This document shows positions 55,680 to 63,994 of a stretch of 64,000 nt of DNA, piece after piece. A program made the position numbers and the translations under genes. Source of the DNA: Mariprofundus aestuarium (GTDB taxonomy: Bacteria > Pseudomonadota > Zetaproteobacteria > Mariprofundales > Mariprofundaceae); assembly GCF_002795805.1 (NCBI RefSeq), contig NZ_CP018799.1, positions 288,501 through 352,500 of the forward strand, in the 5' to 3' direction. The stretch's first letter is position 1. Each line of letters opens with the position of its first letter. A model generated the notes under the pieces. The model was not told the origin of the DNA. It did not search any database and saw only the letters and a program-made list of their open reading frames with translations.

Positions 55680-56855
55680 ATGGAAGAGATGAGAGTGAAT
55701 CGAATGATGAAGTTGTGCCGAGGGCTAATGGCCGTGACCTGCCTGCTGTTGGCAGCCTGTCCATCGAAGCGGGTGGAGGAGACGCCAGTGAAGGAGCCCT
55801 CCTTCGTGAAAAGCGACTGGCAGACGCTGCCTGAATGGACGCAGGTTGGGCTTGCCTCATCGCTTGAGGCACTCAGTGCAGAATGTGTGTCACTGAAGAG
55901 AAAAGAGCAGTGGCAGCAGATCTGCGCTGAGGCCAGCCTGCTCGACATCAGCAATAACGAAGCGCTACGGCTCTTTTTTGAAACGCATTTTACCCCATGG
56001 CAGCTGCGCAATGATGATGGTAGTGATCAGGGGCTGATCACCGGTTATTATGAGCCGCTGCTTTACGGCAGCCGTGAGAAGAGTGAGCGCTATCGGTTTC
56101 CAGTATACGGCGTGCCGGACGACCTGTTGATCATCGACCTGGCTGAGCTCTATCCGCAACTCAAGGGTATGCGGTTGCGCGGTCGCGTTGAGGGCAAGCG
56201 TGTGGTTCCTTATCATGATCGTGCTGCCATCGACAGCAAACATGCTCCGGAAGGCAAGGAGATTCTCTGGGTGGATGACGAGATAGGGCTCTTTTTCCTG
56301 CAGGTTCAGGGGTCAGGACGCATCCAGCTGCCGGATGGCTCGATCGTGAAACTCGGCTATGCCAACCAGAATGGCCACCCCTATAACTCTATCGGCAAGC
56401 GGCTTGTCGAGATGGGGGAGATGACAGTTGACCAGGCCTCCATGCAGAGCATTCGCCAGTGGGGCGTAGACCATCCCGAGCGATTGAAGGAACTTCTCTA
56501 CAGCAACCCCAGCTATGTTTTTTTCCGTGAAATGCCCGACTCCCTGAAATCGGCTGTCGGGGCGATGGGTGTTCCGCTGACCGCCGGCTACAGCATGGCC
56601 GTGGACAGACGCACGATTCCACTTGGCATGCCGGTCTATCTCTCTACTACCTGGCCTAATTCTGAGGCGCCGCTGAATCGATTGATGCTGGCACAGGATG
56701 TGGGCGGTGCAATCAAGGGCACGATCCGCGGCGACTTTTTCTGGGGCTTCGGAGCCGAAGCTGGAAAAAATGCTGGCAGCATGAAACAGCAGGGGCGCAT
56801 GTGGGTCTTCTTCCCCCATGGTTTCACCCCTACGCTCAAGACCGCTTCACGCTAA
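55680..56855 (+). CDS. mltA: Membrane-bound lytic murein transglycosylase A
   Basis: 391 residues with a lipoprotein signal ending LLLAAC. The MltA domain has GYYEPLLYGSREKSERYRFPVY and YHDRAAIDSKHAPEGKEILWVDDEIGLFFLQVQGSGR in segments; the C-terminal 3D domain has PLTAGYSMAVDRRTIPLGMPVYL and the catalytic Asp block MLAQDVGGAIKGTIRGDFFWG. Cleaves peptidoglycan to anhydromuropeptides. ATG 55689 or 55704 could also be the start. Same strand as ampG. Confidence 0.95.
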   Translation: MEEMRVNRMMKLCRGLMAVTCLLLAACPSKRVEETPVKEPSFVKSDWQTLPEWTQVGLASSLEALSAECVSLKRKEQWQQICAEASLLDISNNEALRLFFETHFTPWQLRNDDGSDQGLITGYYEPLLYGSREKSERYRFPVYGVPDDLLIIDLAELYPQLKGMRLRGRVEGKRVVPYHDRAAIDSKHAPEGKEILWVDDEIGLFFLQVQGSGRIQLPDGSIVKLGYANQNGHPYNSIGKRLVEMGEMTVDQASMQSIRQWGVDHPERLKELLYSNPSYVFFREMPDSLKSAVGAMGVPLTAGYSMAVDRRTIPLGMPVYLSTTWPNSEAPLNRLMLAQDVGGAIKGTIRGDFFWGFGAEAGKNAGSMKQQGRMWVFFPHGFTPTLKTASR

Positions 56856-56869
56856 TTCTTTAACAGAAA

Positions 56870-57601
56870 ATGCTGGAGATCCTCTTCCGGGACGAGTGGC
56901 TTGTTGCTGTCAACAAGCCGGCGGGACTTCTTGTTCACCGCTCGATGATCGATAAACATGAAACCCGCTTTGCCTTGCAGATGGTGCGCGACCAGGTCGG
57001 CCAGCATGTGTTCCCTGTACACCGGCTCGACAAGCCTACCTCAGGCATTCTGCTCTTTGCCCTGAATCCCGAAACTGCCCGCAAAATGGGAGATGTTTTT
57101 TCGACGCGTGAAACGAAGAAAGAGTATCTGGCTGTGGTGCGCGGTTTCACCGAGGAGCAGGGAATAATCGATTACCCGCTCAAAGAAGAGCTGGATAAAA
57201 AGAGTGACCGTAAAGCGCAGCAGGATAAAGCGGCACAGGAGGCGGTTACGGAGTACCGGCGCCTTGCGACAGTGGAACTGCCTTATGCCGTCGGCCGCTA
57301 TCAAACGGCAAGATATTCATTGGTTCACCTGTTGCCAAAAACTGGTCGCAAGCATCAGCTTCGCCGACACCTTAAACACCTGTATCATCCGATAGTGGGA
57401 GACACCACGCATGGTGATGGCAAGCAGAACAGCTTCTTTCGCGACCATCTCAACTGCCATCGCCTGCTGCTTGCCGCCACCAGCTTAAGCTTAGTCCATC
57501 CTGAAACCGGTGAGCCCGTCACTATTCAAGCACCACTAGATGGAGCCTTTAATGGCATTATAGAAGAGTTGGATTGGAGTGAACTCCGGTCAACTATCTG
57601 A
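56870..57601 (+). CDS. truC: tRNA pseudouridine(65) synthase
   Basis: 243 residues (E. coli TruC 260). MLEILFRDEWLVAVNKPAGLLVHRS, the catalytic Asp54 in HRLDKPTSG, IIDYPLKEELDK, then KTGRKHQLRRHLKHLYHPIVGD and HRLLLAATSLSL. The close match along its length to TruC, including LDYPL-EELDK, separates it from RluA and RluD. Fourteen bp after mltA; a terminator follows at 57684. Confidence 0.94.
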   Translation: MLEILFRDEWLVAVNKPAGLLVHRSMIDKHETRFALQMVRDQVGQHVFPVHRLDKPTSGILLFALNPETARKMGDVFSTRETKKEYLAVVRGFTEEQGIIDYPLKEELDKKSDRKAQQDKAAQEAVTEYRRLATVELPYAVGRYQTARYSLVHLLPKTGRKHQLRRHLKHLYHPIVGDTTHGDGKQNSFFRDHLNCHRLLLAATSLSLVHPETGEPVTIQAPLDGAFNGIIEELDWSELRSTI

Positions 57602-57683
57602 ATGATTAATTCGGCCAGAAAGAATGCTTGGTTTTGGCCGAAGTATAGATTCGATTAGTGACCGAGAAGAGCCTGTTTCAGGG

Positions 57684-57704
57684 GCTCCTTCGGAGCGGTT
57701 TTTT
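57684..57704 (+). terminator. Terminator after truC
   Basis: GCTCC (57684-57688) pairs with GGAGC (57692-57696), a tight UUCG-type apex (C-TTCG-G), then GG and TTTTTT. Ends the ampG-mltA-truC unit on the plus strand; 5 bp before the convergent hydrolase stop. Confidence 0.85.
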
Positions 57705-57708
57705 ATAA

Positions 57709-58803
57709 TTAAAGCATTTTCTTTGTGAGTTCTGAGAGCCAACTGAAGGGGGCAGAGGTGAGTGTCATCTCACTTCTTCGCTCGCCCCGCCAGATCAGCC
57801 ATGCGCGGGGCTGTCTGTTTTCCGCAGCATGGGCGGCCATGGTTGAACCATTGCCGTCAGCCGATCCTGTCAGGTCGATATGCAGCTGGAAGGCGGGCCG
57901 CACACCCGGCGCGCCACTACCAAAGGCAAGGTCACCGAAATCGATATGGTTTTCACTCCTATCAAGAAGTACCGGATAGCGGGCGAACCATGCGTAAAAA
58001 GCAGTGCCAGGAAGTAAGCCCCAGCCCTCAACCGTCTGCATTCTCGGCAGCTCCTGCCAGAATATATCATCCTGCCCACTCATTTCAGTTGAGATCAAGC
58101 CGTTGGCGAATTCTTCGTCAAACAGTAGGCGTGTGCCGGTGAAGCCGGGCCGCAGATTAACAGCGGCCCGGGCGAAGTGGTCGGGATAGATGGCGATCAG
58201 CTGCCAGTGGAACGGGGAGAAGGCCATCGGTAGTGCGTTGTAGCTTACTGCATCGGGCTGAGCATTGCGGGCAAGATCAATTGCCTGCTGCTGGTTGCTA
58301 TAGGTGAGCCCGAGATAACTGCACATCAATACTAGGCTGACCACACCCATCTTGCGCTTGTGCTGTTTCCAGATCAGCCCCAACAGCAGTGGAATCAGCA
58401 GGCTGGCGGTGAAGAAGGGGTCGATGATGAAGAGCAGGTCGAGGCTGGCGCGCCAGTCGGAGAAGGGGGCGATGATCATCGTGCCGAAGGTGGTGATCAG
58501 GTCGAGCAGGATATGCAGCAGCAGTGCGCCACCAAGAAGCCAGGGCATGATCGGGTTCGCTTTGATGCGGCGTGATGAGAGGCTGTAGACCAGCCAGCCC
58601 CAGAGCGGAATCAGCAGGATCGAGTGGGTGAGCCCCCTATGGTGCTGAAGGTACACGGTCTCCGAGAAGAATCGCAGAATAATATCAGCATCCGGTGCCA
58701 TGGTGAGCAGGATAAGGAAGAGCAGTTGCAGTGGTGGCAGGTGATGTTTCGGAATGGCGCGGGCCAGTGCTGCTCCCGAAATCGCGTGGGTTATCGGATC
58801 CAT
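57709..58803 (-). CDS. Inner-membrane metal-dependent hydrolase, YdjM-like
   Basis: 364 residues. The N-terminal half is YdjM/DUF457-like: MDPITHAISGAALARAI, MAPDADIILRF, HHRGLTHSILLIPLWGW with several His and Asp as probable metal ligands, and four to five membrane helices. The C-terminal half (about 190-364) is soluble and unassigned. Activity unknown. It overlaps the end of anmK by 13 nt, so both are cotranscribed. Confidence 0.82.
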   Translation of the reverse strand: MDPITHAISGAALARAIPKHHLPPLQLLFLILLTMAPDADIILRFFSETVYLQHHRGLTHSILLIPLWGWLVYSLSSRRIKANPIMPWLLGGALLLHILLDLITTFGTMIIAPFSDWRASLDLLFIIDPFFTASLLIPLLLGLIWKQHKRKMGVVSLVLMCSYLGLTYSNQQQAIDLARNAQPDAVSYNALPMAFSPFHWQLIAIYPDHFARAAVNLRPGFTGTRLLFDEEFANGLISTEMSGQDDIFWQELPRMQTVEGWGLLPGTAFYAWFARYPVLLDRSENHIDFGDLAFGSGAPGVRPAFQLHIDLTGSADGNGSTMAAHAAENRQPRAWLIWRGERRSEMTLTSAPFSWLSELTKKML

Positions 58804-59960
58804 GCTGGAATGATTTGCAGTAGCTCTTGCCAGTTATTGCCGGGTGTGATCTGGCCGCCGCAAACGGCATGGGTTGCGCCGGTCACTTCGCACAAGGTGT
58901 TGGGCTGACCCATCAGTGTCTGGCGGGCCAGGATGGCAAAGCTGAGTGCCTCGACAGCCTGTGGTGGAATATCCTCCGCATCGGTGGTTGCCACCTTCGC
59001 AGGTGCAAGCTGCATCTGTAGCAGGCTCATCAGATGGCCGTTGCGTACGCCACCACCGCAGATATACCAGCTGGCAGGTTCAGACTCCATAAAACGAAGG
59101 CTTTCGCAGATTGAATCAGCGGTAAACTGGCAGGCGGTTGCCATGCGATCAGCATCGGAGAGTTCTGGCCAGTGGAGGATCAGGTCGACAACCTCCTGCC
59201 CAAACTGCTCACGTCCTGTGGACTTTGGGGGTGTGCGTTTCAGAAAGGGATGTGCCATCAGCTTCTCTAATAGTGCTTTTGACACCAGGCCGCTGGCAGC
59301 CAGCTCGCCATTGTTATCGAATCCGTTGCGCCCGTCGCTGATCTCCAGCATCAGGGCATCCATCACCATATTGCCGGGACCTGTATCAAAGCCTGTTGTG
59401 CTGCCGTTTTTACCGAGCCAGGTGACATTGCTGATGCCGCCAATATTCAACACAGCAGAATCCTTTTTCTTTTTGGCAAAGAGATGGCGATGTGAAAACG
59501 GTACCAGTGGTGCGCCTTCGCCACCGGCGGCAATATCACGACTGCGGAAATCGGAGATAGTGGTAATGCCGGTGTGTTCGGCGAGCGTGGCGGCACAGCC
59601 GATCTGGATGGTGAACGGGTAATCGGCTTTGGGTTGGTGGCGGATTGTCTGGCCATGACAGCCAATTGCAGCAACCGCTTCTGTTTTCAGCCCGGCCCCG
59701 TGAATGGCTGCCAGCACGGCTTCGGCATAGGCCTGTCCCAAGGCGCGATCCAACTCTCCCATGCGCTCGATCTCATTCAGACCGGGCGCAGCAAGGCGAA
59801 GGATTGGATCGCGCATCTTATTTGGCATCGGATATTCCGAGAAATGAATCAACGCCATGCGGCTGCCCGGCTGGTTGTCCATTCGGGCAATTGCTATGTC
59901 TATACCATCCGCGGAGGTGCCTGACATGATGCCGATGAAAAGCTGGTAATCAGGTCCCAT
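58791..59960 (-). CDS. anmK: Anhydro-N-acetylmuramic acid kinase
   Basis: 389 residues (E. coli 369). N-terminal ATP block GIMSGTSADGIDIAIARM, then AIGCHGQTIRHQP, DFRSRDIAAGGEGAPLVPFSH, VLNIGGISNVTWL, GFDTGPGNMVMDAL and CGGGVRNGHLM. Phosphorylates anhydroMurNAc to MurNAc-6-P in cell-wall recycling. Located 1.2 kb from truC and close to ampG and mltA, on the opposite strand. Confidence 0.95.
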   Translation of the reverse strand: MGPDYQLFIGIMSGTSADGIDIAIARMDNQPGSRMALIHFSEYPMPNKMRDPILRLAAPGLNEIERMGELDRALGQAYAEAVLAAIHGAGLKTEAVAAIGCHGQTIRHQPKADYPFTIQIGCAATLAEHTGITTISDFRSRDIAAGGEGAPLVPFSHRHLFAKKKKDSAVLNIGGISNVTWLGKNGSTTGFDTGPGNMVMDALMLEISDGRNGFDNNGELAASGLVSKALLEKLMAHPFLKRTPPKSTGREQFGQEVVDLILHWPELSDADRMATACQFTADSICESLRFMESEPASWYICGGGVRNGHLMSLLQMQLAPAKVATTDAEDIPPQAVEALSFAILARQTLMGQPNTLCEVTGATHAVCGGQITPGNNWQELLQIIPAWIR

Positions 59961-59987
59961 TGAACTGCTTTTTTTCGGTCGATCTTT

Positions 59988-60626
59988 TTAAAATGCCTGC
60001 GCTTCGGGCATAGCAGGAGCTACTGCCTCAGGCTGTGGAGCCTCTACAGCCGGAACTTCAACTTCTACAGCCGGAGCTTCAACTTCTGCAGCCGGAGCAT
60101 CGGCCTCTACGGGCGCTGCTTCGGCCGGAGCTTCGCTAGTCGCTTCAGGTGCAGCTTCCGCAGCAGGCTCTTCTGCGGGTGCGGCTTCCGATTCGCTAAC
60201 AGGCGCTTCTGGTTCCACAGGCGAAGTCAGGGCGGAGAGGATCTTTTCAACCTCGGCGATGGTCGCTTTGGTCTCTTCCTTGGCCAGACCGCTAACCTCC
60301 TGAATATTAAGCAGTGCCTTCTTCAGCTGATTCTGGATCAGGTTGTCACGGTTGCTCTCAACATCCTTGCCGAGTGAAGCGACCTGGTCATTTAGTCCCT
60401 GAATGCTGCTCTCAAGGCCGCTCAGGCGAGCTTCAGCATTTGCCGGAACCGGGGTTTGACCCACAGAGACGGCGGCATACGCGGCAAGCACGATGGCAAT
60501 CACCGATAGGTAGAACGATGTATGCGGGCCGCAGAGGCTGCTGGAGCTGCAGCTCTTTTGACTCTTTTCAGTTTCAACGGCCTCTGTGGTTTCTGCCACT
60601 TTCTCTTCGTTGCTTTTGTCGCTCAT
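59988..60626 (-). CDS. Membrane-anchored coiled-coil protein with Ala/Pro/Glu-rich tail
   Basis: 212 residues from ATG 60626, with AAGGAG 7 nt upstream. Cytosolic N-terminus, one membrane helix (SFYLSVIAIVLAAYAAVSVG, about 38-57), a heptad-rich coiled coil (ARLSGLESSIQGLNDQVASLGKDVESNRDNL in segments), then about 80 residues of Ala, Pro, Glu and Val, partly from a 21-bp DNA repeat (60041-60124). I recognise no family; the layout suggests an envelope spacer or scaffold. Confidence 0.75.
   Translation of the reverse strand: MSDKSNEEKVAETTEAVETEKSQKSCSSSSLCGPHTSFYLSVIAIVLAAYAAVSVGQTPVPANAEARLSGLESSIQGLNDQVASLGKDVESNRDNLIQNQLKKALLNIQEVSGLAKEETKATIAEVEKILSALTSPVEPEAPVSESEAAPAEEPAAEAAPEATSEAPAEAAPVEADAPAAEVEAPAVEVEVPAVEAPQPEAVAPAMPEAQAF
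60041..60124 (-). repeat. Four tandem 21-bp units in the Ala/Pro/Glu tail
   Basis: Units at 60041-60061, 60062-60082, 60083-60103 and 60104-60124. The first three are nearly identical; the fourth is more diverged. The length keeps the frame (7 codons, pattern like AVEVEVP), so unit number could vary without breaking the protein. Confidence 0.7.
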
Positions 60627-60829
60627 CTGAATCTCCTTTGTATCTATATATATAAACAGATCTGTCACACAGTGCGGCAGATATCATGCACAATGATGTT
60701 AGAATAGCACGCAACCTGCGAGTTGCCAGCCTCATATCAGTGATCTGGCGCGCAAATGACCTGTGAACCTCTGCGGTGGCGGTGGCGCTGAGAATTTGCC
60801 ATGATTCGCACTCGATTTTAGAGGTGGAT

Positions 60830-62014
60830 ATGAAAATTCAGGAACAGATGGAACTGCTGAGTCGCGGCACTCTGGAGATTTTGCCGGCAGGTGCTCTTGA
60901 GGCGAAACTGAAAGAGGCCCAGAAAGAGGGCAGGCCTCTACGTGTGAAGGCGGGTTTCGATCCGACTGCCCCCGATCTGCATCTGGGCCATACCGTACTG
61001 ATAGAGAAGCTGCGTCAGTTCCAGCACTGCGGTCATCAGGTGGTGTTTTTGATCGGTGATTTCACAGGCACGATTGGCGATCCGACCGGCAAGAATGAGA
61101 CCCGCCCGCCCCTGACTCACGATGAGGTGCTGCTCAATGCAGAAACCTACAAGGAGCAGGTGTTCAAAATCCTCGATCCAAAACAGACCGAGGTGCGCTT
61201 CAACTCCGAGTGGCTGGGTAATCTCACTGCAGCCGATCTGATCCGCATTGCCGGCAAGGCAACCGTAGCCCGCATGCTTGAGCGGGATGATTTCGAGAAG
61301 CGCTATAAGGGTGGTCAGTCGATCGCCATTCACGAGTTTCTCTACCCGCTGGTGCAGGGCTACGATTCAGTGGCACTCGATGCCGATGTAGAGCTGGGTG
61401 GTAACGACCAGAAGTTCAACCTGTTGATGGGGCGGCAGCTGCAGGATGCATACGGCAAACCTCAGCAGGTGATTCTGACCATGCCACTGCTCGAAGGGTT
61501 GGATGGCGTTAACAAGATGTCCAAGTCGCTAAATAACTATGTTGGTGTGGCAGAGCCCGCCAAAGAGCAGTTCGGTAAACTGATGAGTGTCTCTGATGAG
61601 CTGATGTATAAATACTATGAGCTGCTCACCGATCTGAATCTAGATGAGATCAAAGCCAAGCATCCGATGGAGGCTAAGAAGAGTCTGGCTGCTCTGGTTG
61701 TTGACCGTTTCCACGGTGAAGGGGCAGGGCAGGTGGCGCGTGAAGGCTTTGAGATGCAGTTTGCCAAGAAGGAAGTGCCGGATGATGTTCCTGAAGCAAC
61801 ACTGACTGCTGAGGATGGGGGGGTGTGGATTATCAAGGCACTGACCCAGACAGGGCTGACCGCATCCAATGGTGAAGCGATGCGCATGGTAAAACAGAAC
61901 GCACTATCTATAGATGGCGAAAAAGTCACCGACAAGGATTGCCATCTGCAATCGGGTGGCCCGTATCTGATTAAACTCGGCAAGCGCAAATTTCTCAATC
62001 TGTCTGTAGTATAA
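60830..62014 (+). CDS. tyrS: Tyrosyl-tRNA synthetase
   Basis: 394 residues from ATG 60830, with AGAGGTGG upstream; the longer frame adds 18 residues. Class I signatures: [15 protein letters not shown] (HIGH variant HLGH) and KMSKS in [16 protein letters not shown]-terminal S4-like domain (about 330-394: [19 protein letters not shown]) binds tRNA. The length and KMSKS form fit the TyrZ-like subgroup common in proteobacteria. Confidence 0.96.
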   Translation: MKIQEQMELLSRGTLEILPAGALEAKLKEAQKEGRPLRVKAGFDPTAPDLHLGHTVLIEKLRQFQHCGHQVVFLIGDFTGTIGDPTGKNETRPPLTHDEVLLNAETYKEQVFKILDPKQTEVRFNSEWLGNLTAADLIRIAGKATVARMLERDDFEKRYKGGQSIAIHEFLYPLVQGYDSVALDADVELGGNDQKFNLLMGRQLQDAYGKPQQVILTMPLLEGLDGVNKMSKSLNNYVGVAEPAKEQFGKLMSVSDELMYKYYELLTDLNLDEIKAKHPMEAKKSLAALVVDRFHGEGAGQVAREGFEMQFAKKEVPDDVPEATLTAEDGGVWIIKALTQTGLTASNGEAMRMVKQNALSIDGEKVTDKDCHLQSGGPYLIKLGKRKFLNLSVV

Positions 62015-62067
62015 AGCGCAGGAGCTTCGCTTATCTGGAGGCCGGCTTGAAATTGGAGGGGTCAACG

Positions 62068-63612
62068 GTGAAGAAACAGCTGTTATTGCTGATGCTGGTC
62101 GTTACCACACTGTCCGCATGTGCAACCAATCCGGTGACAGGAAAGAGTGAACTGAGCCTGATAAGTGAGCAGCAGGAACTTGCCATTGGTGCTCAGCAGT
62201 ATGGGCCAGCGCGTCAATCTCAAGGCGGCGATTATAACGTTGACCGCGAGCTGACTACTTATGTTAATGAAGTAGGCCAGCGTCTGGCTGCAGTCAGCGA
62301 TCGAAAACTGCCGTATGAGTTCAAGGTCATTAATAACTCTGTTCCCAATGCATGGGCCATGCCCGGTGGGAAGATCTCGATCAATCGCGGTCTGTTAACA
62401 GAGCTCAAGAGTGAATCGGAACTGGCCGCGGTGCTTGGTCATGAGATTGTGCATGCGGCAGCCAGACATGGTGCCCGAAGTATGTCAAAAGGCATCCTGC
62501 TCCAGGCTGGTGTGGCGGGTGCGGCAATAGCCACGCAAGGAACAGGTTATGCTGATCTGGCACAAATGGGCGCAGGTATAGGGGCGCAGCTGATCACTCA
62601 GAAGTATGGGCGGGATGCTGAACGCGAATCGGATTATTACGGCATGCAGTACATGGTTCGAGCCGGCTATGACCCACAGGGCGCAGTGAACCTGCAGCGT
62701 ACTTTCATCAAACTCTCTGAAGGCAGGCGTCAGGATTGGTTAAGTGGCATGTTTGCCAGCCATCCACCATCTCAGGAGCGTGTGCAGAATAATATTGCGC
62801 TACTGGCGACGTTGCCAAAAGGCGGAGAGCAGGGGGTTGCACGATTTCGTGCAAAAACTACAGGGCTGACGCGGAGTGAGCCTGCATATGATGCTTATGA
62901 TAAAGGGCGTGAAGCTTTGGCTAAGGGTGATCTGGCTACGGCGAAGCGCCTGGCTGGGCGGGCGATTGCTCTCGAGCCGAAAGAGGCGCACTTCTATGGC
63001 CTGATGGGTGATGTTGAGCAGAAGAACCGTCATCTTAAAGCGGCAGTGGTACAATATAATAAAGCGGCCGGGTTGAATCCGGGCTTTTTTTATTACTACC
63101 TTCAGCGGGGCCTGGTGGGTGAGCAGTTGAATCTGACCAGCCAGGCGCGTTCTGATCTGGAGCGCAGTGTGAAACTACTTCCTACGGCGGATGCTTATAA
63201 CTCACTGGGGAACCTGGCCCGTAAAGCAGGGCGCCTTGATGAGGCCAAAGGTTATTACGCCAAAGTGGCAGGCTCTCAGGGCGAGCTTGGCAAGCAGGCT
63301 TACGGCGCACTGGTAGATCTCGACCTGAATGAGAACCCAGATAAATATATAAAGGTTAAAGCCGGGTTGGATGGGCAGGGTAGAGTTGTTGTTCAGATTT
63401 CTAATCCGACACCCAGGCAAGTCGGCAATCTGGTTGTGCTTGTTCAGTATCGCAATGCAGCAGGGCAGATGCAGCAAATGCAACGTGCACTCAGGGGTAG
63501 TGTTGCTGCCGGCACTCGGCAGCTGTTTGATCTACGCCTGACAGGATCATTGGTCGAGGCGGAGCTAAATACATTGCGTATCGGTATTGCTCGCGCTGAG
63601 TTGGTACATTAA
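62068..63612 (+). CDS. M48 family metalloprotease lipoprotein with TPR repeats (BepA-like)
   Basis: 514 residues from GTG 62068, which has GGAGGGG 7 nt upstream. Lipobox TTLSAC, so an outer-membrane or periplasmic lipoprotein. Zinc protease motif HEIVHAAARHG, a downstream Glu in DAERESDYYGMQYM, and ASHPPSQERV. TPR-like repeats follow from about 275 to 430 (AYDKGREALAKGDLATAKRLAGRAI...) and a beta-rich end. Similar to BepA, which handles outer-membrane proteins; extra C-terminal domain of about 90 residues. Confidence 0.9.
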   Translation: MKKQLLLLMLVVTTLSACATNPVTGKSELSLISEQQELAIGAQQYGPARQSQGGDYNVDRELTTYVNEVGQRLAAVSDRKLPYEFKVINNSVPNAWAMPGGKISINRGLLTELKSESELAAVLGHEIVHAAARHGARSMSKGILLQAGVAGAAIATQGTGYADLAQMGAGIGAQLITQKYGRDAERESDYYGMQYMVRAGYDPQGAVNLQRTFIKLSEGRRQDWLSGMFASHPPSQERVQNNIALLATLPKGGEQGVARFRAKTTGLTRSEPAYDAYDKGREALAKGDLATAKRLAGRAIALEPKEAHFYGLMGDVEQKNRHLKAAVVQYNKAAGLNPGFFYYYLQRGLVGEQLNLTSQARSDLERSVKLLPTADAYNSLGNLARKAGRLDEAKGYYAKVAGSQGELGKQAYGALVDLDLNENPDKYIKVKAGLDGQGRVVVQISNPTPRQVGNLVVLVQYRNAAGQMQQMQRALRGSVAAGTRQLFDLRLTGSLVEAELNTLRIGIARAELVH

Positions 63613-63613
63613 C

Positions 63614-63651
63614 CTATCATCAGAGTGAAATCGATTCACTGTTGATGATAG
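63614..63651 (+). terminator. Long two-part hairpin after the M48 gene
   Basis: CTATCATCA (63614-63622) pairs with TGATGATAG (63643-63651), and the inner AGTGAA (63624-63629) with TTCACT (63635-63640) around a 5-nt loop. Fifteen pairs in all, with a small internal loop. No T-run, so probably a 3'-end stabiliser or factor-assisted terminator. Confidence 0.6.
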
Positions 63652-63731
63652 ATTATTGCCAGCGAAAATCGAAAAAAATCAGCATCTTCAACGTTTCAGG
63701 TATGCGTTAAAATAACCACATCACAAAGCCA

Positions 63732-63768
63732 TTGACGCCAGCTTTTTCGCCGCTAATGTTCGCCGCCC
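63732..63768 (+). promoter_or_regulatory. Tandem promoter P1 (113-bp series)
   Basis: TTGACG at 63732-63737, 16-nt spacer, TAATGT at 63754-63759, TCGCCGCCC at 63760-63768. Upstream DNA (63664-63716) is A/T-rich, like an UP element. No gene lies between this and the window end. Downstream, CCCTCCG (63766-63772) can pair with CGGAGGG (63792-63798), followed by TTTCTT. Confidence 0.75.
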
Positions 63769-63844
63769 TCCGCAAGAAGCATTGCTGAAAACGGAGGGTT
63801 TCTTACTATGAATCGGAGCAATCTGAGGAGTAGGAAGAAAGGCA

Positions 63845-63881
63845 TTGACGGTAGCTTTTTCGCCGCTAATGTTCGCCGCCC
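63845..63881 (+). promoter_or_regulatory. Tandem promoter P2 (113-bp series)
   Basis: TTGACG at 63845-63850, 16-nt spacer, TAATGT at 63867-63872, TCGCCGCCC at 63873-63881. Identical to P1 over 39 bases from the -35 except two spacer bases, and exactly 113 bp downstream of it. Confidence 0.75.
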
Positions 63882-63957
63882 TCGCAAGTCAGGCAACTGG
63901 TTTGAGAGGGGGATCTGAGTTACACAGCCGCAAGGTTTTGGGTGAGTCAGATAGAGG

Positions 63958-63994
63958 TTGACACCTCGAGCGTCGTGCTTATAGTTCGCCGCCC
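63958..63994 (+). promoter_or_regulatory. Tandem promoter P3 (113-bp series)
   Basis: Consensus TTGACA at 63958-63963, 16-nt spacer, near-consensus TATAGT at 63980-63985, TCGCCGCCC at 63986-63994. It is again 113 bp after P2. The spacer sequence differs from P1 and P2. Start is predicted at about 63992, six bases before the last few bases of the window, so the driven gene lies outside. Confidence 0.8.

Larger units (their letters stand above)
63730..63883 (+). repeat. 41-bp direct repeat carrying P1 and P2
   Basis: 63730-63770 and 63843-63883 match over about 41 bases with three or so differences. Flanks of about 70 bp between the cores have diverged, so only the promoter core is kept while the 113-bp period is exact. 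Confidence 0.75.

Noticed and set aside
58933..59622. 229-codon plus-strand frame
   Set aside because: Antisense to anmK, which is certain.
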